Of a DNA stretch of 30,120 bases, positions 19,181 to 29,200 are shown piece after piece. The DNA is from Emiliania huxleyi CCMP1516 (Eukaryota; Haptophyta; Isochrysidales; Noelaerhabdaceae). Numbering within the stretch: position 1 is the stretch's first letter; each line of letters begins with the position of its first letter. The translations under genes were made by a program, and so were the position numbers. Where the stretch lies: the NCBI RefSeq assembly GCF_000372725.1, contig NW_005198829.1, forward strand, positions 29,991 to 60,110, given 5' to 3'. Under the pieces are notes generated by a model. It made no database searches and was not told the origin of the DNA. It saw only the letters and a list, made by a program, of their open reading frames with translations.

Positions 19181-19760
19181 ACCTAACCTAACCGAGACAT
19201 TTGAGATTTTTAGAAGCCAACAAGAAATCTGGCACCAACAGTGATTTGGGCTCGGCAGCTTGTCGACTACCACTCTACCAGCCGAAGCCGGAGTCGGAAC
19301 CGTGGCCGAGATGGTCGTCGTACGCGGCGCGCGTCTCGCTCTCCATCTAAAAGGAACTCGGGGGCGTCGTCTGCCGCTTGTGTCCCTCCCCCCCGCCCCC
19401 ATCTATTGGGAAGGCCTCTGCGCTCTGGTATGTCCTGGGTCTCTTTCGAGGGTCTCTTGTAGTGGGTGCATTGGGTTGGGGTAGGCCCCTCTCTGCACCA
19501 CGAGACAGTGGTGGACGGGAGGCGCGAACAGCGCCATCTTGGGTCTTCACGCCGACCAGTGCTCCCGTCAGTGACAAGGAAGAGGGGCTGAGTGGCCTTC
19601 TCAGCCGCCGGCCGCGCGTGCGTGACTCCGTCTACTGTTAACGTATAACGAGCCCTGGTTGCGCGTCGGCAGCAGAGAGTATTCCACCGCCATACCGTTT
19701 TTATCAGAACTAAGAAGCACGTCATGAAAAAGAAATTTGCGTACGTAAAAAAAGAAATGC

Positions 19761-21248
19761 GTGCCTAGCCCCCCTTGCGCCTTGGTTGTGAGAGAGAGAT
19801 TTTTAGCAATACCAAACAACTCTAACACTCACACGTCATTTGGGGCCTGGAGCCCTGTTCACGCGCGCGCGAGACGTGCAGGACAGGGTTGCCAGGTGAG
19901 AGCGAATGGCGCGGTTCGCACGCCTGTCCGGAGTGCCAGAGTTCCGGCCCTCACTACTCGCTCTCCGACCCTCGACGGTTACCACCGGCTGCTCCCGCTG
20001 CCTTCCGTCTTGGGCTGGCCCACGCGGCTTTGGGCTCGCCGACTCAGCTCTCTCGTTCGCTGCACTGGCGCGGCACACCTCAACAAGGAGGAGGGCTCGC
20101 ACGTGCTGGGCGAGGACTGCTACGACATGGGCGTGTATCGGTGCCCTGTTCCTAACTGCGGCAAGTGGTACGCGACCGTGGGGAGCAAGTGCGGGCTCTA
20201 CCAGCACCTCGTCAAGTGCGACCCAAAGTACCGCGGCGAGACAGGCGACCAGCGGTGGCAGGGCGGGAGGGAGGGGCTCATGCGGCATCTTCAGCAGCAG
20301 GCTGAGGTCGGCTCCCCCGCCCACTACTTCCGCACTGTCTGCTATGGCGCGCGCAAGGAACGAACGCCGGATCGCCTGCGGGGCAGGCACACGGATTGGC
20401 TGGCCGCGGTCGCAAAGGCGAGGGCCAAGAGGGCAGCGGATGACGGCGGGAGCTCCGCCGCCACCAGCGCCGAAGCACGCCGACGCGCCAAGGCCTCGTC
20501 GGACGCAGCGCGCAAGGCGGCGTTCCACGCCCGCGGCTCGCAGTACTTCATCTCGAGCCCCGGCGTCAGATACTCCTACGAGTGGCTCCGCCCCTGGGCC
20601 AACAACCCACGCCTTCTCGCGCAGCTGGACACCGTCCGTCGCCGCCGCCCACCCAAGAGAGCGCGTCGGGAGTACTACGGCATGCTCTACCACGGCGCCA
20701 CGCTCCTGCGCGATCACATCAACACCCCGGACGCGGGGCTCTACGTCGCCTTCCAGATCCTATCCAAGATGGTGACCATCAACCATCTCCGCGAGGGCGG
20801 CAAGGAGCGGACCAAGTCGGAGATGCTAGGGCGCGTCCGGATGGTTATGACAGGCGGCCTGGAGCAGCTCGTCGCCGAGATGATGCGAGAGGCTTCCGAC
20901 GCCGCCGCTGCCAAGCGGGAGAGGGAGGCGGCGGCGCGCGCCTCCGAGCTCGAGCGCCAGGGCGGCAGCGGGGCGGCTGCGGCCGCTGCGGCCGCCATGA
21001 GGCGGGGAGCGCACGCTCCGCCCGGGGGGGGAGGGGAGGAGGCGGAGGCGGAGGCGGGCGAGGAAGAGGGAGAGGGGGCGAGCGAGCCGAGCCGCGACGA
21101 GCGTCTCCTCGCCACCGTCCTCGGCCTCGCCGGAGCAGGCTACCTCTCCAAGGCCTGCGCCCGCTTCTCGACCAACCCCGTCGCCGAGACGGGCGTTTAC
21201 GACGACACGCAGCCCGGCGGCGGCCTGACACAAGCTCCCCTACTCTGA
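19761..21248 (+). CDS. C2HC-finger protein of unknown function
   Basis: A 495-codon ORF with good coding character from about residue 105 on. It has one zinc-finger-like module at about residues 126-158 (CPVPNC, then KCGLYQHLVKC), an Ala/Arg-rich helical part (205-260), a globular stretch with YSYEWLRPWANNP and REYYGMLYHGA (270-350), a coiled Ala/Glu/Arg segment, a glycine- and acidic-rich linker, and a short C-terminal domain (DERLLATVLGLAGAGYLSKA). The first 100 residues look like chance frame, so the real start may be the Met at about 20127 (DMGVYRC) or an unseen upstream exon. It lies downstream of the recombinase element and is intronless, so it may be another mobile-element protein, but I recognise no transposase or gag signature. 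No homologue comes to mind. Confidence 0.55.
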   Translation: MPSPPCALVVRERFLAIPNNSNTHTSFGAWSPVHARARRAGQGCQVRANGAVRTPVRSARVPALTTRSPTLDGYHRLLPLPSVLGWPTRLWARRLSSLVRCTGAAHLNKEEGSHVLGEDCYDMGVYRCPVPNCGKWYATVGSKCGLYQHLVKCDPKYRGETGDQRWQGGREGLMRHLQQQAEVGSPAHYFRTVCYGARKERTPDRLRGRHTDWLAAVAKARAKRAADDGGSSAATSAEARRRAKASSDAARKAAFHARGSQYFISSPGVRYSYEWLRPWANNPRLLAQLDTVRRRRPPKRARREYYGMLYHGATLLRDHINTPDAGLYVAFQILSKMVTINHLREGGKERTKSEMLGRVRMVMTGGLEQLVAEMMREASDAAAAKREREAAARASELERQGGSGAAAAAAAAMRRGAHAPPGGGGEEAEAEAGEEEGEGASEPSRDERLLATVLGLAGAGYLSKACARFSTNPVAETGVYDDTQPGGGLTQAPLL

Positions 21249-21249
21249 T

Positions 21250-21660
21250 CGCGCTCGCCCCGTATCCGTGCCCCACAAACAGCTCGTAGCCTTCTTTCTG
21301 CCAGTTTATGTGTCTCTGGGGCGCCCCCTCTGGGAACAACGTCTCATTCGCCCCGAGGCTCCCCTCCTGTCGCTCCCTCTCCTGTCTCTCCATCATCTTT
21401 CTCACCGCGTCCTTCGTGATCTTATTTTGCTCGGGTATCTCCTCCTCCCATGTCGCGTTCGTCTCGAGGCCCGGGGTCCCCTCTAGCTTTATCACTCGAT
21501 TGTCCCCTTCCTCTCTCGACCCCAGGTGCGTGCCGCTGTCTTGCGCCGGTTTCTTCCCTCCGAGGTAGAGCGTCCTGGCCTTCCCCTCCACTCGGATGTC
21601 CGTCCTGGTTCGCCCTTCTTCGAACGTGTGTTCTGTCATGTTGGGTCCGCTCGTGCACAC
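21250..21660 (-). CDS. Coding-like fragment with AGA/AGG-rich codons
   Basis: From an ATG at 21660 the minus strand is open; about 137 codons up to 21250 read as a balanced, hydrophilic protein (GKARTLYLGGKKP, RHINWQKEGYELFVGHGYG). Past 21248 the frame only mirrors the opposite-strand C2HC gene and turns Arg-rich, so the protein should end or splice near there. The frame is also open upstream of the ATG for some 25 codons (SLAQTRRRTYSREANG). Codon choice (many AGA, AGG, ATA, GGG) differs from the neighbouring genes. It sits between the C2HC gene stop and a dispersed repeat copy, so it may be a fragment of a mobile element or of transferred DNA. I do not recognise the family. Confidence 0.38.
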
Positions 21661-21729
21661 CCCGTTTGCCTCCCTGCTGTATGTTCTTCTTCTAGTCTGT
21701 GCGAGAGATGTTTGTTGAATTCTTCTGGT

Positions 21730-21783
21730 GCACTTGGAGCACTTGGAGTGCGGTCATTAACCTCACGCCCAGGACCAGGGAGC
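21730..21783 (-). repeat. Dispersed repeat family, copy 3
   Basis: The reverse complement of this stretch matches the copy at 1491-1544 over about 54 bases with few mismatches, including both CTCCAAGTG nonamers. It lies about 180 bases upstream of the aldo/keto reductase start. Confidence 0.78.
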
Positions 21784-21811
21784 TGAGAAGCGCACCCAGT
21801 TGGCCGGACGC

Positions 21812-21857
21812 TAAAAAAGAAAGAAAGAAAACAGACAACCCAAGGGAGGGATGGGAG
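21812..21857 (+). repeat. AAAGAAAGAAAACAGAC repeat, copy 1
   Basis: This sequence (AAAGAAAGAAAACAGAC followed by AAGGGAGGGATGGGAG) is nearly the same as 26079-26120, and a shorter relative (GAAAACAGCACACGAGG, ATGGGAG) is at 8118-8148. It directly follows copy 3 of the CTCCAAGTG repeat, so both may be parts of one element. Confidence 0.75.
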
Positions 21858-21960
21858 CGCTCTCCATCGGGTTCCGCGGGTAAATTCTTCTCGTCGCAAC
21901 ATCTTTCGGGAGCCAGGCTGTCTCCAGTTGCAGCGGGAAGAGCAGACCGTCGCTGATGTG

Positions 21961-22542
21961 ATGAGGATCGCGCTGACCGCTTTGCTGTCGCCACTCGTCG
22001 CCGCTGCTGCGGTCGTCACCAGTCCGGTTGGCGCCCGTGCGCTCGGCAGCCTGACCATCAGCGAGGCGGGGCTCGGCACACTGAATCTAGCGCTGGACAA
22101 GAAAGAGAATGACGAGGCTGCTGCCGGCGCGCTGCAGGCGTCCGTCGCCGCCGGGTGCAACTTTGTTGATACCGCGGAGGCGTACGGGTTTGGCAACAGC
22201 GAGCGGCTGACGGCTTGGGCCGCGGCTCGCGCCGGCATCAAGATTGGCTGCGGGCCCGGCGAACTGCACGTGGCTACCAAGTTTGCGCCTGTTCCATGGC
22301 GTCCCAACGCCGAGAGTGTGGTGGAGGCGTGCCGAGCCAGCGCTGAGCGGTTGGGTGTCGAGCAGATCCCTCTCTACCAGATCCATTTCCCCGACCTCAT
22401 CCAGCCGCTCAAAGCGTTTGGTCTGGAGCGGCGCAAGGACGAGGAGTACTGGGAGGGGTTGGCGAGGTGCTACGAGATGGGTCTCGCTGCCAATGTGGTG
22501 CACAAGCCACCTCTCACACTCGTAGCAAGCCACACACACACA

Positions 22543-22632
<90 letters not shown>

Positions 22633-23262
22633 CACGCACACACACACACAGGCACGCACAGGCACGCACAGACAGGCACATACGCACAGGTACACCCACG
22701 CACGCTGCCAGCTCGGCCATAGGGTGTCTGCAACTATGGGCCAACCTACGTCGCTCGCGTCCACGCCTTCCTCGCAGCGCGTGGGATCCCGCTCGCGTCC
22801 AACCAGATCAACTACAGCCTGATGTACCGCAAGTCGGTCGAGGCGACGCTGGCCAAGTGCGCCGAGCTCTCCGTGCCCGTGATCTCCTACTTTCCGCTAG
22901 CGAACGGGCTGCTGAGCGGCCGGTACGACGCCGACAACCTGCCCAAGTTTCCAAAGTCGCTCACGATGAAGAAGTACGTCGTCGGCGGGGCCGACGGCTT
23001 CCCCGATGGAGGCTACACGCCGCTGCTCCGCGAGCTGCAGCGCATCGCGGCGGCGCGCGGAAAGTCGGTGCCTCAGGTGTCCATCAACTACGTGGTCTCG
23101 AAGGGAGCAATCCCGATCCCGGGCGCGAGGAACGCGGAGATGGCGGCGGCAAACATGGGCGCGATGGGATGGCGACTAAGCGAGGCGGAGGTGGGCGCGC
23201 TGGAGGCGGCAGCGGATGCGATCGGGTTCGAGTTCTCCTCGGGCGGCTTCAGGCTGGAATGA
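21961..23262 (+). CDS. Aldo/keto reductase, plastid type (2 exons)
   Basis: Exons 21961-22497 and 22723-23262 (GT-AG intron of 225 nt) give 358 residues. The AKR catalytic tetrad is complete: Asp70 and Tyr75 (VDTAEAYG), Lys107 (ATKFAPVPW) and His142 (YQIHFPD). Splicing restores NVGVCNYGP, the usual GVSNY-like motif. NADPH-binding features are ISYFPLANGLLSGRY and IPIPGARNAE near the C-terminus. The blocks ATKFA-LPWR, PLASNQINYSL and PIPGA-NAE resemble the plant chloroplast oxidoreductase group typified by At1g06690. It should reduce a carbonyl with NADPH; the substrate is unknown. The hydrophobic N-terminus (residues 1-26) looks like a signal peptide, possibly the first part of a bipartite plastid-targeting sequence, which is inference. 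The intron contains a long CA run. It is followed by the Lin0512-family gene on the same strand 217 bases away. Confidence 0.9.
22531..22632. repeat. CA microsatellite within the AKR intron
   Basis: About 48 CA units, nearly pure, followed by GGCACGCACA variants. It takes up almost half of the intron 22498-22722 and would act as an unusual spacer before the acceptor. Confidence 0.95.
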
Positions 23263-23479
23263 GTTGAATTTGATAGGACGGTTGTCCGAACTAAGAAGGG
23301 CGAAGGGGAGAAAATCTCTCTCCGAAGGGGCTGTGGGCCCGAGAGCGATATGCCATGTCTGGCCTTGCTTTGTTTCCTAACATCGAAGGCTAGCTCAAAA
23401 GAAATTTGAAAGGCTTGAGCCTCGTTTATAAAACCGGCGCGCCACGACGCGACCGAGGGTATCAGAGGACGCGAAGCCG

Positions 23480-24097
23480 ATGCGCGTGCTACGAGGTGCA
23501 CTCTTGCGCGCCGTATCTAGCAATGTCGTCGCCGTTCGTGCTCTCGCCTGCAAAGGCAGCGCCGTCCGTGCTCTCTCTGGCAAAGGCAGCGCCGCGTGGA
23601 ACGAGGAGTGGAGGCGGCTCGGCCTCGGCGCAGTGCAGGAAGCGTCGGCACCTGCTCTCAATCGGCTCATGTTTGTCCAGACCGGCTTCGGCTGTGACCA
23701 GCACGGCGATCGCAAGGGCGCAGGCGCGACCTCTGCAGCAGTGCGGGCGTGCCGCAACGCGATAGAGTTCAACTCGATCCCGGGTATGGTCGATCACGTC
23801 CCGGGAGGGCGCAAAAACATGCTGATTCACGTCAAGCTGGGGATCCCGGAGGGCTATTCGGTTGACCACGACGAGATACGAGCAACTTTCCCGTATGGCA
23901 GACTGCTGCCCGTGGAAGTGATCCACGGTGGTCTTACCTACGGTTGCGGCAGGTCGCGACGCACCCTCGTCAGGCCTAAACCGCGTCCATCTCAGGTTGT
24001 GCTCGTGCCTCGTAGGGTTGTCACCGAGTTGGGAGACGAAGACGACACGGCAATCGTTGTCGTGGCCGCCGTGTCGATCGGTGCGCGCGCTCGCTAG
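23480..24097 (+). CDS. Lin0512-family conserved protein (2 exons)
   Basis: Exons 23480-23952 and 24016-24097 give 184 residues; the 63-nt GT-AG intron is a multiple of three and has no stop in frame, so the unspliced mRNA would code for 205 residues. The core has the family blocks as I recall them from bacterial Lin0512 (TIGR02058): FVQTGFGCDQHG, AAVRACRNAIEFNSIPG, VKLGIP, FPYGRLLPVEVIHGG and ELGDEDDTAIVVVAAV. Splicing puts YGCGRVVTELGD together, which removes a Pro/Arg-rich insert not expected in the family; that is my reason for the intron. Molecular function is unknown. The first 45 residues are rich in Arg, Ala and Ser without acidic residues, as in mitochondrial transit peptides; they contain a 30-bp tandem duplication (VRALACKGSA / VRALSGKGSA). 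Confidence 0.82.
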   Translation: MRVLRGALLRAVSSNVVAVRALACKGSAVRALSGKGSAAWNEEWRRLGLGAVQEASAPALNRLMFVQTGFGCDQHGDRKGAGATSAAVRACRNAIEFNSIPGMVDHVPGGRKNMLIHVKLGIPEGYSVDHDEIRATFPYGRLLPVEVIHGGLTYGCGRSRRTLVRPKPRPSQVVLVPRRVVTELGDEDDTAIVVVAAVSIGARAR

Positions 24098-24548
24098 CCA
24101 ACGGACACTTCACACAGGTGCGCGCGCGCCTCACCTCTCTCTGCGCGTCAGGTTACAACGACCCGAACGATGCGTCCGAGGGCCACAAAACATACGATAC
24201 AAGGGACGGTCATTAGGGACTTTGTCGGTCTGAGACACTGTAGAGTAAGGGCCTCGGTCTGCACACGGACGCACGGGGGCTGTCCTGCGGCTCCCCTCCG
24301 TCCACCATGCTCTTGAGAGCATCTTGTTTTCTTTTTTCGCACGACACTGGGCACGGGACTCGAGAGTGAGTGAGTGAGTATTCTTGATATATACGAAACC
24401 ACGGACGACACACACCACCTCACCAGTCGACCTCGCATCGGTTGCCTCCATGAACGGCGGAGCTATTCTCGCGTCCACACCACACCTGGCTCCAACATGG
24501 ACACGCCCATAGCTGGGGACACTACTAGGTCACGCATGGCATCAGCAG

Positions 24549-25697
24549 CTGAGCCCTGGTGTCGAGGTGTCGAGGCCCGGTGGCGAGGGTGTCGAGCTGC
24601 TGTCGAGGGGTAGAGGTGTCGAGGCCTGTCGAGGCCTGTCGAGGCCTGTCGAGGCCTGTCGAGGCCTGTCGAGGCTTGTCGAGGCTGGTACCACGCTTGC
24701 CAGTGTTGAGGGGTGTCGAGGTGTGTCGAGCGAGTGGTGTCGAGGTGTGTCGAGGGGGTGGGTGTATCAACAAAACTTGGGCAGCAGTTGCAAAGCTGTT
24801 TCATCCCTTAGTTGCAGCCTCTCAGTTGCACCCTGTTGATGTAGCACAACCTGAGCACAACCAGTATACTCTCTGTGGACATTTGAGGACATCAAGTGCC
24901 GGGAGTCATTGCCACTGTGCACAAAGGTGCTGTGCAGGCGCAGCACCACAGCAGCGTCGCCGCTGCAGCGTCGTCGCCCCTGCAGCGCCACCGGCGCACA
25001 AAGCGCAACTGACCACAGCGCTCCTTAGCTTTCACAAGGCTGGTGCCATGAGTCAGTGGACATTGCCACTGCACAAGGTGCTGTCCAGCAGCTAAGGGCT
25101 ACAGTACCCCATCGCAGCAGCGTCGCCGCCGCTGCAGCGTCGCCGTTGCAGCGTCGCCAGTGCACAAAGCGCAATGGACCACAGGTCTGCACTCATGGCA
25201 CAAGCTCACTGGCGTGAGGATTCATTGCCACTGTACAAGGATCAAGGTGCTGTGCAGCACCTGAGGGCTGCCTGAGTACTGCCATGTTTGCTACATCAAC
25301 AGGGGTGCAACTGAGCCGCAACTTGACCTAGAACTTTTGAGAGGCTGCAACTCAGGGATGAAAGTACTGCCAGCCAAGTTTGATTGCTGCTGCAACCCTG
25401 ATTTCTAACTCTGTGACTCCAAATGGGTCTACGTCTCTGCTGTGTTAGGATCATCAGAGGTGTCGAGGTGGTGTCGAGCGGTGTCGAGCGGTGTCGAGCG
25501 GTGTCGAGCGGTGTCGAGCGGTGTCGAGGTGTCGAGTTTGGCACCTTGACACCAGCGAGCGTGGTACCAGCCTAGATGGTGTCGAGGGGTGTCGAGGGGT
25601 GTCGAGGGGTGTGTCGAGTTGGTCGAGTTGGCATGGGGTGTCGAGGTGTCGAGTTGGTGTCGAGGTTTGGTGTCGAGGTGTCGAGGCCAGGGCTCAG
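24549..25697. mobile_element. Foldback element with nested inverted repeats
   Basis: Three pairs of inverted repeats are nested around one centre near 25.1 kb. Outer: CTGAGCCCTGG at 24549-24559 and CCAGGGCTCAG at 25687-25697. Middle: about 26 bp with GGCTGGTACCACGCT (24681-24706) and its complement (25548-25574). Inner: about 86 bp (24765-24850) and 100 bp (25287-25386), alike except for a 26-bp insert in the right arm. Between outer and inner arms are arrays of GTGTCGAGG-type units (24560-24756 and 25459-25686), in the same orientation on both sides. The centre has roughly 160-bp direct repeats beginning CATTGCCACTG (24907, 25063, 25225). No ORF codes for a transposase, so it would be non-autonomous. 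Confidence 0.78.
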
Positions 25698-26078
25698 ATC
25701 AGAAGTTTTATCTCTGGGCCCCGAAAGGCATCAAACAACTAACAAAATCTCTCAAAGGCATCTCTAGCAGCGTCGTTACGCATGCGCCCTCCCCTCCTGG
25801 GCGCAAGCGCCTCACGTCTCGACAGAGCACAAGCCCTTGGCGTGCGACGAGACGAGCTTTTCGACACACACACGCCTAAGGGAATCCAGCCGGGCTTAAA
25901 ATTCATTTTTCGCACAAGCATCTGGAGGTGTCTTCAACGGCCATCGCAGAGCAGATTGTGAATGAGCTTGCCTGCGGCGAGGGCGGTCGAGTGCACGGAC
26001 GAAGTGCCTCGCCGTCCTCGCGGGAGTCGCTTAGGCGGCTCCCGTGGTGTACCTGTGTTAGTGCCAGTGCGCGCCAGT

Positions 26079-26168
26079 AAAGAAAGAAAGAAAACAGACC
26101 ACGCAAGGGAGGGATGGGAGGACGGCACGCCGCCACTGCGCTGATTTCTTTCCCGTGCCCAGTGTTAC
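26079..26168 (+). repeat. AAAGAAAGAAAACAGAC repeat, copy 2, with inverted motif
   Basis: The part 26079-26120 matches 21812-21857 at nearly every base. It is followed at 26153-26168 by the reverse complement of ACACTGGGCACG, the motif found next to the related sequence at 8098-8150. The order and orientation of pieces differ between sites. Confidence 0.72.
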
Positions 26169-26246
26169 GCGGCCTTAGTTTTTTTCTTTCTGTTTTTTCG
26201 CGCATCCGCTGACTTTCACATGGCGACCATCCGCTGACTTTCAGGC

Positions 26247-29200
26247 ATGGGGTACGAGAGCCTCAGCATCGGCATCAATGATGCCGTCGCCGCCTCATTC
26301 GCAGTACTCAGCGTTGCAGTGTTTATATGTCTTCCCATAGCTGCGTGGGGATGGCTCGTCTACCCGCTCTGGCGGAGCGGCGGCTTACACGGCTGGATCA
26401 CGCGCGGCGGCGGCGGGCGGATGCACAGCACGGAGACGGGCGCTCGGCGCACCCCGCGGCCCGCCCTCGTTACCTTTCGTGACATTCACTACTCCGTAAA
26501 GCTGTCCGGCCGGGGCCGGCCGGAGTTGCACATACTGAAGGGCGTGAGTGGTGTCCTGCTGCCGGGGACGTTGACTGCTATTATGGGCCCTAGTGGCTGC
26601 GGCAAGTCCACCCTCCTCGACATCCTCGCCGACACCAAGCGAGTTGGCGTCGTCGAGGGGGATGTACGACTGAACGGCGAGGCGCGCGGCACGGACTTTC
26701 GGTCGACGTGCGCGTACGTGATGCAGGAGGACTGCTGCCACTCGACGCTCACCGTACACGAGACGCTCTGGTTCGTGTGCGCCCTGAGGCTCGGGCCCGA
26801 CGTCGGGCGCCAGGAGCGACACACACTGCTCACCCACGGATCGGATCTCTTGCACTTGATGCCGGGGCCTCCTTTCCCTGGACGTGGGGTCGCACCTTAC
26901 CTTAGGAGCGGCTCGAGCTCATCACCCGGACGATGGTCGACCTCGACCTCGCGCACGTGGCAGACACGCGCATCGGCGACGACGTGTCGGGCGGCCTGTC
27001 TGGCGGCCAGCGCCGCCGCGTCACTATCGCGATCGAGATCCTCTCCGGGCCTGCCCTGGTGCTGCTCGACGAGCCGACCTCCGGACTGGACGCGTACGGA
27101 GCGCAGCAGGCGGTGGCCACACCGCCTGCGGTGGCCACACGCACACAAGACCCACGACGTCTCTCCCCCGCTGCGTCTCCCCCGCCTCCTCAATGCCGTG
27201 GGCTCAATGCCGTGGGTCTGCTTCCCAACCTCTGGAAGAGGTTCAGCGGGCGGAGTGGACCACACGACACGCGGGGGAGAGGTTTTGCCCCTTTGCATGT
27301 TAGGTGGTCGCGGCGCTACGCCGCTTCGCGGACCGCGGCCGCACCCTCGCCTGTACCATCCACCAGCCGCGCGCCGAGACCTTCGCGCTCTTCCACCAGC
27401 TGCTCCTGATCAAGGCGGGCGAAACCATGTATTGCGGGCCGGTGGCGCAGGCGCATATGGACCCGCGAGATATAGACCCGAGATATAGGCCCGAGACATA
27501 CAACCGAGTACAACCGAGACGTGATCACACAAGGGGGCCAACCTCTTGGCCTAGGTGCCCGACTTTCTTCGCGGCTGCGGCGTGGCGTGCCCGCCGTCGG
27601 TCAACCTCGCCGATGTGGTGGTCGACCTCACGCACACCAAGGAGGCGGACGCCGACGCCGACGGCGCCGAGCAGAGTGTCGACCTCGTAGCCCGCTTCGC
27701 CGCGTCGGCCCTCCGGCCTAGATGCGTCCACTGTGTCCAAGCCGTCACGCGGCGCTCCAATGAAAGACGCCGCAAGACACCATCTTCCCGCCCCCACTCT
27801 GGCGTGCTCACAACAAACACAGGCCCTCCGCCGTAAGATCGAGGACGAGATTGACTCAGTCGAGCTCGGGTGCCACCCGGACCTCGCCGACGCGGCGGCG
27901 TCGCTCGAGGCTCCAAAGGAGCAGGAGGGCGCTCGCGTCGGCTGCTGCGGCAGCAGCGGCGGCTACCCCACCCCGCTGATGCACCAGGTCGTCATAGTTG
28001 CTTCATACATCCGTACACACTCACTCGAGTGACAGTCACGCGGTTCACAATGCCAGCAACTTGCCGCTGTGTGCACCCGGCAGGTCGGCGTCCTGGTGCG
28101 GAGGCAGTGGACGCTCGACACGCGCAATTTCGGGTACCAGTTCACCTGGGTCCTCAACGGTTTTGTGCTTGCGCTCAACGCCTCAACCTACCTGCTGGTC
28201 GAGCAGCCGCCGCTCAGTGCGCAACCAGCGTCCGTGTACCGCGACGACATGGGCTGCGACCCCACCGAACCGAGCGGGCGACAGGGGTGCGTCTGCCACG
28301 TGCCGATGGACGAAGCCGCCTCGAACGGCCAGTACAACGTGGGCGCCGACGCGACCGAGTGCGGCCGGGCGATCCTCGCCAGCGCGAACGCCGTCTTTGC
28401 GTTCCGAGGCTTCCTCTTCCTCGTCATCAACGCCCTGTTCGTCAACGAGGCCGTGTTTGTGCCGGCCGTCATCGCCGACAAGCGCTTCTTCGCGCGCGAG
28501 CACGGCGCTCGCGCTCACTCCTTCCTCATATCTCCCCGCATCTCCCCATATCTCCCCATATCTCCCCATATCTCCCCATATCTCCCCTCGCAGGAGCGCG
28601 CGCCTACTCCGTCCTCGCGTGGCACCTCGCCTGGCTCGTCAAGCTCGGGCTCACCGCGGCCCTCAAGGCGCTCTTCTACACGCCCTGCTTCTACTTCATC
28701 GGCCAGCTGCGCCCCGCCTGGTCCGCCTACTTGGCCGCCGCCCTGGTCACCGGCGGGATGGGCCTCGCCGGCTCAGCGGTCGAGAGTACCAGAGATTACC
28801 CGAGATTACCCCGAGACCCGAGCTTGGTCCTGAGTCGGAGAGTGCTGATCACCACGCCCCCTCCCCTCTCTCTCGGCTCCGCCTTGCTAATGAGTGATCC
28901 CCCTCGCACACGTACTCATGCTAGGTCGCCATGCTCCTCACCACGCTCGTCCCCGGGCTCGGCGCCGCCACCACCGCGTTCGGCTGCGCGGTGCTGCTCT
29001 ACCAGAACGTCTGCGGCTTCTTCCTTCCAATCGCCGCCATCCCGCCCTACCTGACGTGGCTCACCTGGACGTCCGTCTTCACGTACGGCTACTACGCAAT
29101 CGTCACCTCGCAGCAGATGTTCGGCTCCATTGAACTCCCAGGCGACACGCCGGCGAGAACCTGATTGATTATTCGGTTATCATTGTGCAGTGGTCGATCT

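Larger units (their letters stand above)
17842..19760. other. Repeat-rich 3' region of the mobile element and spacer
   Basis: From left to right: about 260 bases of unremarkable sequence, the 186-191 bp tandem array (18100-18780), a 23-bp tandem pair (about 18799-18845, GGTACCT-GCAAC-TTCACGG), an inverted GTAGGTAGG/CCTACCTACC pair at 18919-18951, a perfect hairpin (19022-19044), and the third copy of the flank repeat (19112-19180). After that, 19181-19760 holds short Arg/Ser-rich frames that I do not accept as genes. Confidence 0.5.
24098..26246. other. Intergenic, dominated by a foldback element
   Basis: This stretch between two same-strand genes holds a CACGACACTGGGCACG motif (24340-24355), a GTGA run near 24365, the nested palindrome 24549-25697, a repeat at 26079-26168 and, just before the ABCG start, a direct repeat CATCCGCTGACTTTCA (about 26204 and 26228) separated by nine bases. 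No gene is seen. Confidence 0.6.

Noticed and set aside
19168..19195. CCTAA repeats resembling telomeric DNA
   Set aside because: Only about three units, interior to the window; more likely drift of the CTACC repeats of the flank.
19250..19320. Minus-strand TGGTAGAGTGG matches a tRNA A box
   Set aside because: No B box follows and no cloverleaf can be drawn; a permuted tRNA was considered but the arms do not pair.
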